Source: Apus apus (lineage: Eukaryota > Chordata > Aves > Apodiformes > Apodidae). From it: DNA of 64,000 nt. A model generated the notes under the pieces. The model was not told the DNA's origin. It searched no databases and worked only from the letters and a program-made list of their open reading frames with translations. Location of the stretch: assembly GCF_020740795.1 (NCBI RefSeq), contig NC_067282.1, positions 164,416,274-164,480,273 on the forward strand, read 5' to 3'. The position numbers were made by a program, and so were the translations under genes. How positions within the stretch are numbered: position 1 is the first letter of the stretch; every line of letters starts with the position of its first letter. This document shows positions 1 to 12,503 of the stretch, piece by piece.

Positions 1-3000
1 TCCTAAAAGGAAAAGTGTGTTTGCCTTTCAGTGCTTGAGAAGCAGGAGTACCTTGTATAAAGAGTGATGGATGTGAGATGTGTCTGTAGCTGCCTGCTAG
101 CATTGCAGAATGCTGAAGTTACTGAAAAGCACACACAGAAGAGTTGCATCAGCAAGGCATCAAGCCTGAGGCAATTAGCCTTGCTAAGGAGAAAGGGTGA
201 TTAATTAGTACTTCAGTATTCTGCTCATGCTGTTTCAGAGTCTGTGGTAACCTGTACAGCACTATGCTGGGATGTGGGGACCTGCCAAGTTGGGTCAGTG
301 CAAGCTTAAATGCCTCTCAGTTGAGCTCAGGTGTGTGATCGGGATGTGCTGATAAGATGAGATTGTGGTGAGAGTCAAACAGTGCAAGCACTGAAGTTAA
401 CTGAAGCCGACAGGAATCTTGCCGTGGAAGTCAGTGGTCAGGTCCTGGTGGATCTTGCTCCACATGCCAGAAATCCTTGTCAGATTGCAAAGTACTGTGA
501 TCATTACCCTGCCAGCTGTGGTCAGGGGCCTGCCTAAGCACTGCCCAACAGTAGATAAATGATGATTGTTCCTTCTAATTAACTAGAGGAAAAGTAACCC
601 GCTTTCTACATGCATACAAGCAGTATCTTTAAAGCAGTTAATTTACAAATACTTCCATTAGAAGTTTCTTAAGACAGAGACCGGGAATTAATAGAGCATC
701 ATTTTAGACTTCTTACCTACAAAATTGAGTGCTGTTAGCCTGCCAGAGAGAAGAAGCTCTAAATGCCTCAATGATGGCAACATCTTTTCATCAGAAAATC
801 TGTAAGAACTTTTGTTTCAGTTTATCTATCTCCTGCCTGGAACTAATCCTCCCTTGCTGAATCGATGGGGAATCTAATGTTCCCTCGATGGTAGCAGGAT
901 TGAACTCTTGATAACTAGGCAACAGCAGTATATTGATTGAGTGGACTCCTGGGGGGCTGGAAGGAAGAAAGAGAGGAACAGACATTAGTTTAATAAGCAA
1001 AATGTAACACACTCTTTGTTTTAAGGAATATATTCTTCAATGTGAGAAACAGAGAGAGGCTTCCACTTAATTAAATGGCAGTTTTCAAGGCTTTTTAAAG
1101 GGAATAGTGTTCTATGCAAATAAATAATGGCATTGAAAAGCTGATAAAATGACTAGTCCTTTCATTTAACCTACTAAATGCTTCTCTAATTAACCAAAGG
1201 ACATTGAAAAGTTGTGGGGGGTTTGTTCAGATTTTTTTTCCAGATAGCAGGGCCTGGTACACCAGTTTTTAAAGGCACTTTTCAATCTTTGCAGCATCAT
1301 CAGTGAAATCTTACCACATTTATACTCCTCTCTGAAAAACAGTCTTAGCAGAAGCGAAGGCAAAGCTTGTTGGGTACAGAGACTGGGAATTAGGAAAATG
1401 GCTTAGATAAATGCACTTTCAGTTCAGTGAGCTGAAAGTAGGTTTTGACAAAGTCCTCTCAGTGGCATAAAAGGTCTTTATTGCGTGTTGTGCGAAGGCA
1501 ACCTGCACATGACAGACTATCTAATTACTGTTAGATTCTTACAACCAAATAATAGTCACTTCAGGAAGCCTGGAGCAAGTTGTTACACATGCAATGAGTG
1601 GTGATGAATGAGCAGTTACATCAGTTCTACCAACTTCATAAACAAAAACATTTTTTTCTTTTTACATATTTAATATATAATATATATAATATAACCAATC
1701 TATCTAATAGATCAATACCAGAAAACATTTCTGCGTGCAAAAAAAAAATACTAATGCCATTCATCACCATGTACGTAAATCTTTTCTTAGAAGAAGTCTC
1801 CAAATATAAAAGGCCCAGTAACAAATCTTTTAATTTAGGGAGAGTGGGAGAACTGACATATATACATTGCTAATACTTAAAGTTGTTCAACATATGGCTT
1901 CTCTTTTCAGTTACTTACATTAAGCCCTTGGAAGTGTGTAGACTGTAACTCTCTTTTATTCCACCGATTGAAGAGTTGTTGGAAAACTGCAGAAACAAAT
2001 TTCTTCCATTTAAAAAAAAAAAACAACTAGTAAGAAAAGCATGGTATATTTTGGCTATTTTACATTGTTAGACAGCTCCAAGCACTGCAGCAAGGGCTTG
2101 GAGGTTATCTGAGCTGGGTCTTGCAGTTAATCAGTGATGCCCTTCTTGCATGTCCTCCATGTACACTGCAGTTTATGAAAAACTGATAGCTACTTTATTG
2201 AACAGCACGGTCTTTTCTGAGTGTATTTGAACTTGAGGCAGGTGAGGGTAGACAGAAATCACCCTACAAATAATCCCTCGCATTGTATTTCTTCTCTTAT
2301 CCCAATTGCAAGACATGAGAGAAGACATGGTTAGTTCCATCTCTTAGCATCTACTTAGACTAGGGGAGAAAAGTTGTTGACCTTCCATGAGAAGGCATGA
2401 CAGTCAGTTGGAAGTGACAAGAAAAGTGGGAGTATTTTGAAACACAAGAACCTTCTTGGAGAAGTCAGTGAAGCAGACCATGTGTGAGCAGTAAGTAGGA
2501 GTAATTGAAATGGGATGAGGAGCAGTGGCAGGCTTTGTATTACTATGCAAATTCTGGAAGAGGCTGCTTATTATATGCATGCAGAGATTCATATCTGCAG
2601 TGTGGTGTGTTCATTGTATAATGCAAGATCTGAGCCTAACTTTCTCTCATCAGAAAATCTAGTAAAAGAGGTTAAGGCTGACTCCTTCAGTCCTATCAAT
2701 GCCATAATGGAGGAGATTTGGAAAACAGATATTTTCTATTCCAATCTAAGAAGTTATGGACACTTATCCGTCCAGTGAGTTTGCTCTTTAAAATGTGTCC
2801 CAGAGAAACTCAGTATTGGGCTGAGTGCAGGTAAAAGGATCAAAGCTAAAATATAATCTGTACAATAATGATTGAATGTGACTTGTCCCTTCTACAAGTA
2901 GGAATTCTTTAACTACAGAAGCAGGAGGTCACTTTTAGATCAATTAGTCTTTAAAAAAGATAATTTATTACATTTCATACATTCCAATCTAATATGTTGG

Positions 3001-5183
3001 AATCTATTAAATGGCTGTAATGAACTGTATTTTTGGGAACTTATTTAGAAAATCAACCCACCAGTTCAAATCCCCCACTAATATTCCACAGAAATAAAAT
3101 CTTTTTTAAATGACCAAGTGAATGAAATTTAAATAGAAGTACTTTGGATTTTTTTTAGGATGCTGTGTCAGGAAATGGTGATTAATGGTTCTCACTTAGC
3201 TTAGTACAAGTACCACCAACTGAAATGTTCTGTCTGGCACTAGGCAAGAATATGTATTAGCTCTGAAGATAATGAAAGTAATTGAAGTCTGTAATGGCCT
3301 CAGTATTTCCTTTTCATCTGAAGTGACCCCTAGACCGGAAAACAAGTTAACTGGAGTCTGGTCACATTAAAATGGAGGTTTGGAAAAAAAAATGAATTGC
3401 ATTTTAAAATTACTTGTTTCAAAAGCTCCCTAGCTACATGAAGATTAATTAGCCTTTTATAGCCTTGTCACCTGGCAAAAGATGCATGAATCTTGTCCAT
3501 TATACCATTAAGTCCTTTACCCTTCCATGTTTTTTTGCTGTGTATTCAAAGCTGTTCCAATGTCATAGTCTTCTGATTCCCAGGGGGTTACTGGATTAGA
3601 TGAAGGGCAAGGCTGCAAAAGTGAGTGCATAATTGAACTACTGAGAAGGTATTTTCATGTGGAATGTTAAACCAGGCAATTGATAAAGTGACTTTAATTG
3701 TTATAAGTCAGTAAAAAGGAAGTTATGAGACCTGTAAGACAAGGTGAACTTGTGCTTTGGCAAGAAACTTTAAAGAGCTGTAGGCATGGAAGGTAGAATA
3801 AACAGTTGAGAAAAACAGAGTGAATCATCAACAAGAAAATGTGGCATACCTTAGCAGATTACAGGAATTTAATTTGTGGTAATTGGTACTGAAACAGCAG
3901 GACAGTAATGATACAGTGTGATAAACCTCTGCATCTCCTGATGAGTGGAAGTTTACTTTCAGCTTGATTCTTGAGTTTCTTTATGTAAATATGTAAAATT
4001 CAAGTGTATCTTGCTTTCCTCCCAGCCTTCCTTCGATTCTCTGTTTTCCATTTCAATATTAAATCTAACTTTTTTTCTGTATGGCTATTATTTAAAAGAA
4101 AATCTGACTGGTAAATACCTGTGGTAAAGCATGTATCAATACCAAAAGTAATCAGATCAGAAGTTCATTATAAAAATGTGGTGTGGCAACCAGATACACA
4201 AAAATAACCATTATTTCACTCTTTTTATGACTCCCACCAAAATACCAGGTCATTGCAGAAGAGCACTTTTGCAGGATTGGGTCACTGACAGTGGTTTCTT
4301 AAAAGGAACATAAAATACAGTCAAGTAAGATTTTAATGTAGGAGTCATTTAAAGACCTGGGTTTGTTGTGTTTCAAGAATCTCAAGATTTGTTTGTTCAG
4401 TTTGCAATACAGTGCTGTTCCTCCACCTCCCAGGCCTAGCCTCTGAATGCAGAGTTCCATTGTTTTCTGCTTGATGAATCCAATGTCCTGTAAAAATAGA
4501 GGTTCACTGGGCCAGACTCTCTTGGTTGACAATGAGGGCAGCCCCAGAGTTCAAATCCTACCCTGCATTACTCTTTCTTTTCACTGGGAGCTGAATATTT
4601 TTTACAGGAGAAGAAATACAATTCCAGTCAGTTTCTTATATCCATAGGGCAAGCCCAGCTTTTGAATTTTTTAAATTAAAAGATGCAACTTCAGGAGATA
4701 TGTATCAAGAAGACTTACTGCTATAATTCACAGAAGTAAACTGTGATTAAGGCTCAGCAGGAAGCCTGACATGTGAAGTCCCCTGCTGGCACATTTACCC
4801 ATGCAGATGGAGGTGTTGGTAAGGATTACGCAAAAGTGGTATGTTGGACTTACTAATAAGGCAATTAGCAAATAAAAGGGCAATAGCACAACTCGTATGA
4901 GTAAAATGAATGAGATTTATCAGCTCAGATTTGTAACTCGGGTCATAAAAGCAGTGTGGTTATATTAGCATGATGCCCCATTAGATGGGCTGGGAAGCAA
5001 AAGTTCTCCTTAGGCTAACCTGATACCTTGTTGGTGGTGTTGCAGATAGCTTACTCAGAATTTCTGCACCATTAACTTAGCAGTGACACTCATGCAGTAG
5101 CAAATACGGAATTGTGCAAATTAACCAAATTCATTCAGAGTTTCAGATGCTTGTGCATGGATTGATTTGCACATTTTCATTTA

Positions 5184-5206
5184 AATTAGCATTTCTGATG
5201 CTAATT
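5184..5206. promoter_or_regulatory. Octamer-type palindrome in LIN7A intron (candidate)
   Basis: Perfect 9-bp arms AATTAGCAT and ATGCTAATT around a 5-bp spacer. Each arm holds ATGCTAAT, a one-base variant of the POU octamer ATGCAAAT. Function is inferred only from the motif. Confidence 0.35.
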
Positions 5207-8200
5207 GCAAAGTTTCAGCATTGTATCCTTTTTTTTTTAGATATTGGGGTGTATTGTAATGTCAGCTGAACCAGTTTACCTGAATTCTGGGGCTGTGCGA
5301 CGTTTGCAAGAATTGTTTGCTGTACGTTTCCATCCCTTTTTCATTACCAGTGTCCCAGCAAGGAAAAGCCACATTAAACAATTATAAAAATTTCAACTAA
5401 ATCAGTACTGCAGTCACTGTTCGGAAATGGCATTATTTAGCTTCACTGGAAGATGATGGTATGGCATCTATAACAGAGTTTTGCTTTCCCCCTCCTGGTT
5501 ACAAGTACTGTATCTATAATGATGAGCTGAGAGAAAGATTTGTAATGTATGTAAATCAGGGCAGAAAAAAAATAGCTTCCAAAGATGGGCTGCCTGCTTT
5601 TTGTCATGCCACCATGCTGAATTAGGCATTTAGAAAGATAAGCTAGCAGTAAACACAGAGAATATTTTTTTAATAAAATTACCCTACTGTTTAAAAAAAA
5701 AAAATGCTATTTTTTAGGTTGAATGTAACAAAAAATTACCCAAATTTTGAAAAACAATGAAGTTTCATTTATCACTTTACCGTAAGTGAATGAAGCATTA
5801 CTTAGTTGCTTCCAAGCCCTGGATGGCATGAATGAGAACTTTTGGAATTATTACCTTGTCTCTCAACATATGGCCTTCATTAATGGCAATTATGTGAATT
5901 TACCAAGCTGCCCAAGCGTTATCTGAGAGAAAGCATTACTGAGTCTCTGTGCAATTACTCAGTCCCTACGACTTCCATGACTTCACTGCAGGAGATTTAA
6001 AACAGCTGCCATTGTCACTTTTTTTGAGCTGCCTAGAGCTAAATACATTGATTACACAGATGTAGTACCCCAGAATCTGGGGCTAGACCATATCACTGGT
6101 CTTTAATCAGTGCTTTCTCCCTTTGGTTTTGATTAAAGATCAATTTTCAGAGTTGGCTGATGCCATATACCTACTCCCATTTGTGCTCTGCTTGCGTAGT
6201 TGTGCCTGTCACAAAGGATAAATATTTTAGTGCTGCAAGAGTCCTGCAATGGGTAGAATCAAAGCAATGACATCTCTTGTTTATGCTACAGTTCATGTGG
6301 ATTGCTGTGCCATAATTACTAAAACTCTGGCCAGTGGTGCTCAGGTGATGGTCTTTGTTCTGCACACGGCTGCAGTTGCATGTGTCGCAGAAGGTAACTC
6401 CAGTGGAAAGTGGGCAACACACCTCAGCATCTTTTTGTTTTCCTCACATGATAATTTTAGTTTATTGTTGCAGTATCATATTTGATTACATAAAACTCTT
6501 AAGAGTAAACAGAATAGCCTCTGCTGCAGTTCATCTCAAGCCTATTCTTCCTCCTGAGAGAAATCAGCAGCAAGGTGAACTACCGAGGAATATTTGTGCT
6601 GACAGGTTGTTGGAAGCACTGCACCACTGTTTCTGCCTTGATGGAGCCTCAGTACCCCCCTGTTCTGCATAACTGAAGTTACTGATGAGAATCCTGAGAA
6701 ATGCTGCTCAGGCTCCATTTTTTAATTGTGCCTACAGAAAATAAATGAAATTGTAAAACTGTTTTCAAACTATTTTGGCTTCATTTTTCTTGGTATTTAA
6801 AAAGAAACATCAGCTCTGTTTCCTTCCTTCTCCATGCCTTCTCAACTCAATAGGAACACTTGATATGAACTTGCATGACAGGCTCAGATTTGTCATCATT
6901 CATCTGGGTGCTGATTTTTGGCAAAGTTTTGCTGAATCTGTTAATGTTTGGGCTATGGCACTTGCATACGGCAGTCCCAACAGCATATATACAGACTTAC
7001 TGGAAGAGTGCAGGAAGTTAGTGTTAATGCTGGGCATAATTTGAAGTTAGAAGTAACTGACTGTGGTGTCTGAGAGAGAGTTGTAAATGATGAGCTGTGA
7101 ACTCCAGGTGGTCTTATGGGAATTAACAAATGACACATGTTGCTGTTTCTTTCAATCCCAGTATATTAGAGTAGAAGAAGCAAAAGATACTTCCAGGATA
7201 GTATTTTGCTAAGGTTTAGTGATTGCAAAGCATTCATTTTCTGAGACACCTATAATATTGTCTTCAAAGATGCCAGATCATAATTGTCATTGACTTAGAG
7301 CAGAGCATAGAACAGTAAGGGACATAAAATAAACTAAACAACCCAATCATTTTTATTATTCTGCATATAAGTATTTTTTATTTGCAAATGAGAGTCTATT
7401 TTTCATTATTCTAAAGAGGGGCCCAAGCAACTTCCTATTGACTCCCAAGTGTCAAAGTGATGTTTCCAGACAGAATCGGCATTTGAGGGAAGAAGAGGGG
7501 ACACACAGAGGTCTTGTGTATCCTAACAGCAACACCAGGAGTATTTAAACTGATTCATCCAACATGGGCAGAGGATGTGACAGCATGCATTTCCTGGTAC
7601 ATCTGCTATGTTCTTCTGCTTGCACAGAAGGGAGGAAAGAAATTCTGGCCCCAGCCTGTAACCCCTGTTGGGTTGTTTCTTGGACAGGCACAGCCTCATG
7701 GCAAGAACTCAGGGACCAAAACTTGGTTTGTTTTTCAAACAACAACACAGATACTGTCAGAGCAGAGTGAACACCATCCTTTTCAACACAAAATATGGAA
7801 AAATGCTGGAGCAAGTAGTATTTTGGCATTTTAACTGGTGCCTCCATAAAGTATTCCAACTTCAATTAAAATAATATACTCTTACAGTGGTTATAATTTC
7901 TTTTTAACAATGTGTCAGGCCTGCACTGGTTTTACCTACTGCCTAAGGACAGCTTAATAATGCATGGAGATTCTAATCAGGTTTTTTTCACTTTGATAAA
8001 ACTGACCTAGCTTCCTCTATAGCCCTGCCCCCCCCCCCAGAAGAAAACTTTAACATAAAATATCCTCTGTAAAAATGTAAAAAACAACAGTCATAATGTT
8101 TTATTCCATGTGTTCTGAAATTGAAACTGTCTCATCTCCTCAGGTTGTTAAACAAGACTGAGTTTCATTTACAGGTTAGAGCTTTTTAACAGGTTAGCAT

Positions 8201-11200
8201 CCTTACCAAATGAAGCAACATTCATGCAGTGTTACTTCATGGAACAGGATTGTTACGACAATTACGAAAATGATACAGATGTTTGGTTTTGAAAATAGAC
8301 TCCAACAGTTTTCCAAAGGCAAACATTTAACTGGTTATAGGCTAGCAATTTATAATGTAAAAGTATTCAGAATGCCAGCAACCTTGAATGACCACATTCT
8401 GTCAGATACAGTACAGACTAGTCACAAAGCAGCTTTTCCTACTAGTTGTCCAAATTCAGTAGCTGCAGGAAATAACTTATGTAATAAAGACTTTTTGGTA
8501 CTTCAGATAAGCCCTATAACGTATCACATACCTTCCCCTCAGTGGTACTTTTCAACCATTTTAATGCTACATATCCACGGGCATGCATCAGCTTGTCCTT
8601 TTGACTTGGACAAAAAGAAGACATTTTATCTGCTTGCTCTCAGAGACCACATGAAGACAATGTACAATATATACTGGGACCATGGGTATGAGATTGCTTT
8701 CTTCTCCTTCTGTCAGGACTACCAAACCCATATTAAAATGGGTCTTTGGGGTTGTTTTGTTCATACTATCTTGTTTAAGAAGAACTGAAGTTTATGATAA
8801 ACTTGAAGTTGCAGTGTGTGTAGGTGGCATCCACAGCCAGGGGTTTTCTGAAGTTGTCAGTGTCCTCTGCAAGGACTGCAATTTACATTAACATTGTTGT
8901 CAAGTGCTTTTCAGTCATCCAGAATAGTTCCTTCCCCATTTTTTTAAATTAACTACTAATTTAAAAGTAGCTACTAGCACAATGAAAAAAACAATTCTAA
9001 CATTTTTTTTTCACTCTACTTGATAAAAAAGAAAATAAACCTGCTTTCTACTTCCTTGTAGAACTACTGTCTTCTGGGCTACAGTGTGTGACCATGTTTA
9101 GTACAGTATATTAAATAGAGGCTGTAGCTGTGGTGGAGAAAATATGCTTTTATGATGTATCCATGCTTTCCTGAGCATGCTTAGCACATAAGATAATTTT
9201 AAAAAAACAGAAAACAGGCACAAACCCAGAAATGCTACTTGATATTCAAGAGATGCAAAACAAGATAGATACACCATCATTAGAGATTTTCTGTTTTTAT
9301 TGAGCTATGAAAGGTCTACGGTTGACTTGAAGTGCTCCACTGCATTGGTTTTGAGCTTGAATAAGGTTACAGAGATAAAAAGTCATTAGGAAAACAAAGG
9401 GTGGTCTGGGAAGCTGCATACCTCCACACTACTTACATAAGCTTTTGGTTGTGTTTGACTTGTTTTCCTTCTTTTATGTGCTCGTCTGTTCAGGCATCAT
9501 CTTAAATGGACAATCAGATGGTTTTGTGGAGTTTTTTGTGTATTAAAGCAAATGCTGTTTGAAATCTTGACAAACCTATCATAAAGACCTGCAAATATTT
9601 CCAGTGGAGAAGAAGGAAATATTACCAAAAGAGATTAAAAAGACCCAATTACATCCAACAGCTGTAACTTGAATTTGGAAAAATTTTAGAAATAATAAAT
9701 TTCTTAATTAAAATGCTGTTAACCAGTTGACCAATTTCCCAAGCGAGCTGGAGGCTTGAAATTCACAGACCTACCTGAAGACTTTGTAGTTCAAGCAATA
9801 ATTATGATTGGTGCAGAAATTACCAGATGAGGTTCCATGGTTTATGGTGTACAAGACGTTAAGGGTGACCAGAGTCCCTCCTGACCTTTGTGGTGCTTAA
9901 AGTGTCTTTGCCTGCTTATGTGGTAGAGTTACAATGTGAACTGAGCACTGAAATACAGTGCTGGGATAGTCTATCCAGGCATACGAACCAATGCATTCCC
10001 CTCCAAAGATGTAAATGTGTTGGATTAAGAATGGGAAATACAAGCAAGAGGTTGTGGGTAAGGAAAAAATGCCAAACCAAATGTGAAGAGGTAGAAATTA
10101 TGAAAACAAAGTAGAAGGGAAAAAAGACACAACTGGTTTGTGCTGCAGATGGAATTTTGACCTCAGAAACAAGGCATGGAGGTCATGGAGGTCACGGAAG
10201 TCAGCAGCTCTCCAGTGCACTTTGGCTCTGTAATTTCTCCCTGTCACAAAAGTGGGCTTCCTTCTGCCCCACGGACCAGTCCAGACCAGCACACCAAATG
10301 GGATGATAGATGCGTCTCACCTCTCAGGTCAGAGGAGGCTGAAGGTCTGAGAATCAGCTGCAGATTTTGGGAAGACAGGAGAGAGGGCAGCAGCTATGCT
10401 GAATAAAGCATATAGTCAGGAGCTCTTCTCACCATGGTAAAAGACTGATTGAGATATTCCTTTCTACTTGATGCCTTAGAAGGCAGAAATATTAACTTCA
10501 TCCTTCCCAACATATGAAGGCAATTAGGAAGACAGGGATTCAGCGTGGTTGAAGGCAGAAGAATTATATTGAGGTGTAAGTAAATAATAATTTCTCTTTT
10601 CTAGTTTAGCCTCAGTTCTGCAAGGATGCACACACGTGCATGAATACACATGCATGACATGACTACATAAATACACTGAAATCAATTATGTCTTCCTTGC
10701 ACTGGTTATTCTCATGCTCTCTCTTCCTTATGTACTGTCAGGCTCCTATTTTCCCTTCCTTGAAATACTTCTTCCAAAAATAAATAAACAATTATCTTCT
10801 ACATTGAAGCAATAAAAAAAGATAGATGAACTAAAGAAACTAAGCCCAGATAATTCCAATATATGTGTTAAACTTCATTATCAATCTTTGCAGATTGCTT
10901 CTTCATTCCACCCTTTAACCTGCTTACCTATGGCACTTTTTTAGGTTGTGACTTCTTGAAGGCAGATTTTTATGTCTTTTTATGTTATCATACTGCAGGC
11001 ACTGTAGAAACGTGACCAATTAATATGTTAACTTCTTACATATATTATCTTGTGCTGGGAAACCCCCTACATTTTCAAAAAGGTTACTTCCTCACTTCTG
11101 TATCTTAGAAAAGTTTATGTGGACCTACTGCTTCACAGATAGAAATGGAAATGTGCTCTTTTTGTTTGTGCGTTTTTTTGGACACTTGTTCATTATTGCA

Positions 11201-12390
11201 AAATTATTGCCACTTCTTCGTTGTTGCAAAGTTATTTCTGCCTCACACCTCTTCCCTTCTGATGTTTAGATTGAGTTGTCCAAACACCTGTTGAGCATCA
11301 TTCTTGTAGGTACAGTTGCACTTTGAATTACATAATATGTCAGCAGCATTGAATACCTCTTCAAGAAGTTAATGGAACAAAATCTGTTTAATTAGATTGT
11401 GACTTTGAGAATTCAGCAGAAAAGATGCTGCATCATTCAGGTTGTAAACAGAATGCTGCTTCTAGCCTCCTTTGGAAAACAGGCTGCTAGGTACACTGTT
11501 ATTCCTGGACCTCATCCTAAAGCTTCAAAATTACTTAAATAGACTAGCCCAGTACGTGCTGCTTTGTTATGAGTCTGTATGGAGTAATTCTTTTTGAGAA
11601 GCTAGCTCCTAAAGTACCTGTAAGGCAGGTACTTTATTAATGCTAAGCCAGCTGCTTTGCCTCCCAGCTGAATATGTGGGATGAGGAGCATTGTCATAGC
11701 AATAATACCTGCTGCATCTGACTCACTGCAGCTCCTGCTGGAAGAAGTAATAAAATGTACATTTCTTTGGGCCAGCAAGAGCTGCCACAGTATAAGGAGG
11801 ATTCACTTCCAAGTTCAGATTTTTTAGTAATTTTCCTCAGCTTTTTGTATGTTTTGAGTACTGTGGGAGAATAACTTTAGATTATGATGTCTGAGACTAC
11901 CCATAGAAGCTGAGAAAGTCTGAGATCTATATTTGTGCTTTCAGGAATATTTCTTGATGGAAGTGTTGTATTGTCTGCACCACAGGAAAGAGAAAACAAA
12001 GCTGAGTACGTCTAGCTCCACTGCACAAATGAGAGCTGTGTGAGCAAACCCCTGTGCAGCACACATTTACCCGATGAACCTTCTGCCTACAGACACTGAC
12101 AGTCTTGGTAGAAATCGCTGTGGGGGAAAATTATCTGAAACATTACCATTTTCCTTACAGCTGCAGCTTTGCGTCTTGAAACACTGACATTTCACCTGTA
12201 ATTTAATCTCTATTATTAATGAATTGTGGAAACTTTTCCCTGGGCACTAGACCATTAGACCGTGTATGGAATCTGTCAGCAAATATTACTAAACACTCAT
12301 GTAGTCTTTCAGGCACTCTAAAAATAAACAGCTTTACATACAAAAATAAATATGCAGCTCTTTCTCAAATTGGTAATACATAGTAACTGT

Positions 12391-12503
12391 CTAGATACTG
12401 TCCTGGGCAACCAGCTGTAGGTGGCCCTGCTTGAGCAGGAGGGTTGCACTAGATGACCTCCAGAGGTCCCTTCCAACCTCAATCAGCGTGTGATTCTGTG
12501 ATA
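12391..12503 (+). mobile_element. CR1 LINE 3' end fragment
   Basis: The stretch reads CTGGGCAACCAGCTGTAGG, then GACCTCCAGAGGTCCCTTCC, then ends TGATTCTGTGATA. This is a 3' terminal CR1 fragment, of a different subfamily from the other copies in the window and 5' truncated to about 110 bp. It lies inside a LIN7A intron in sense orientation. Confidence 0.8.
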
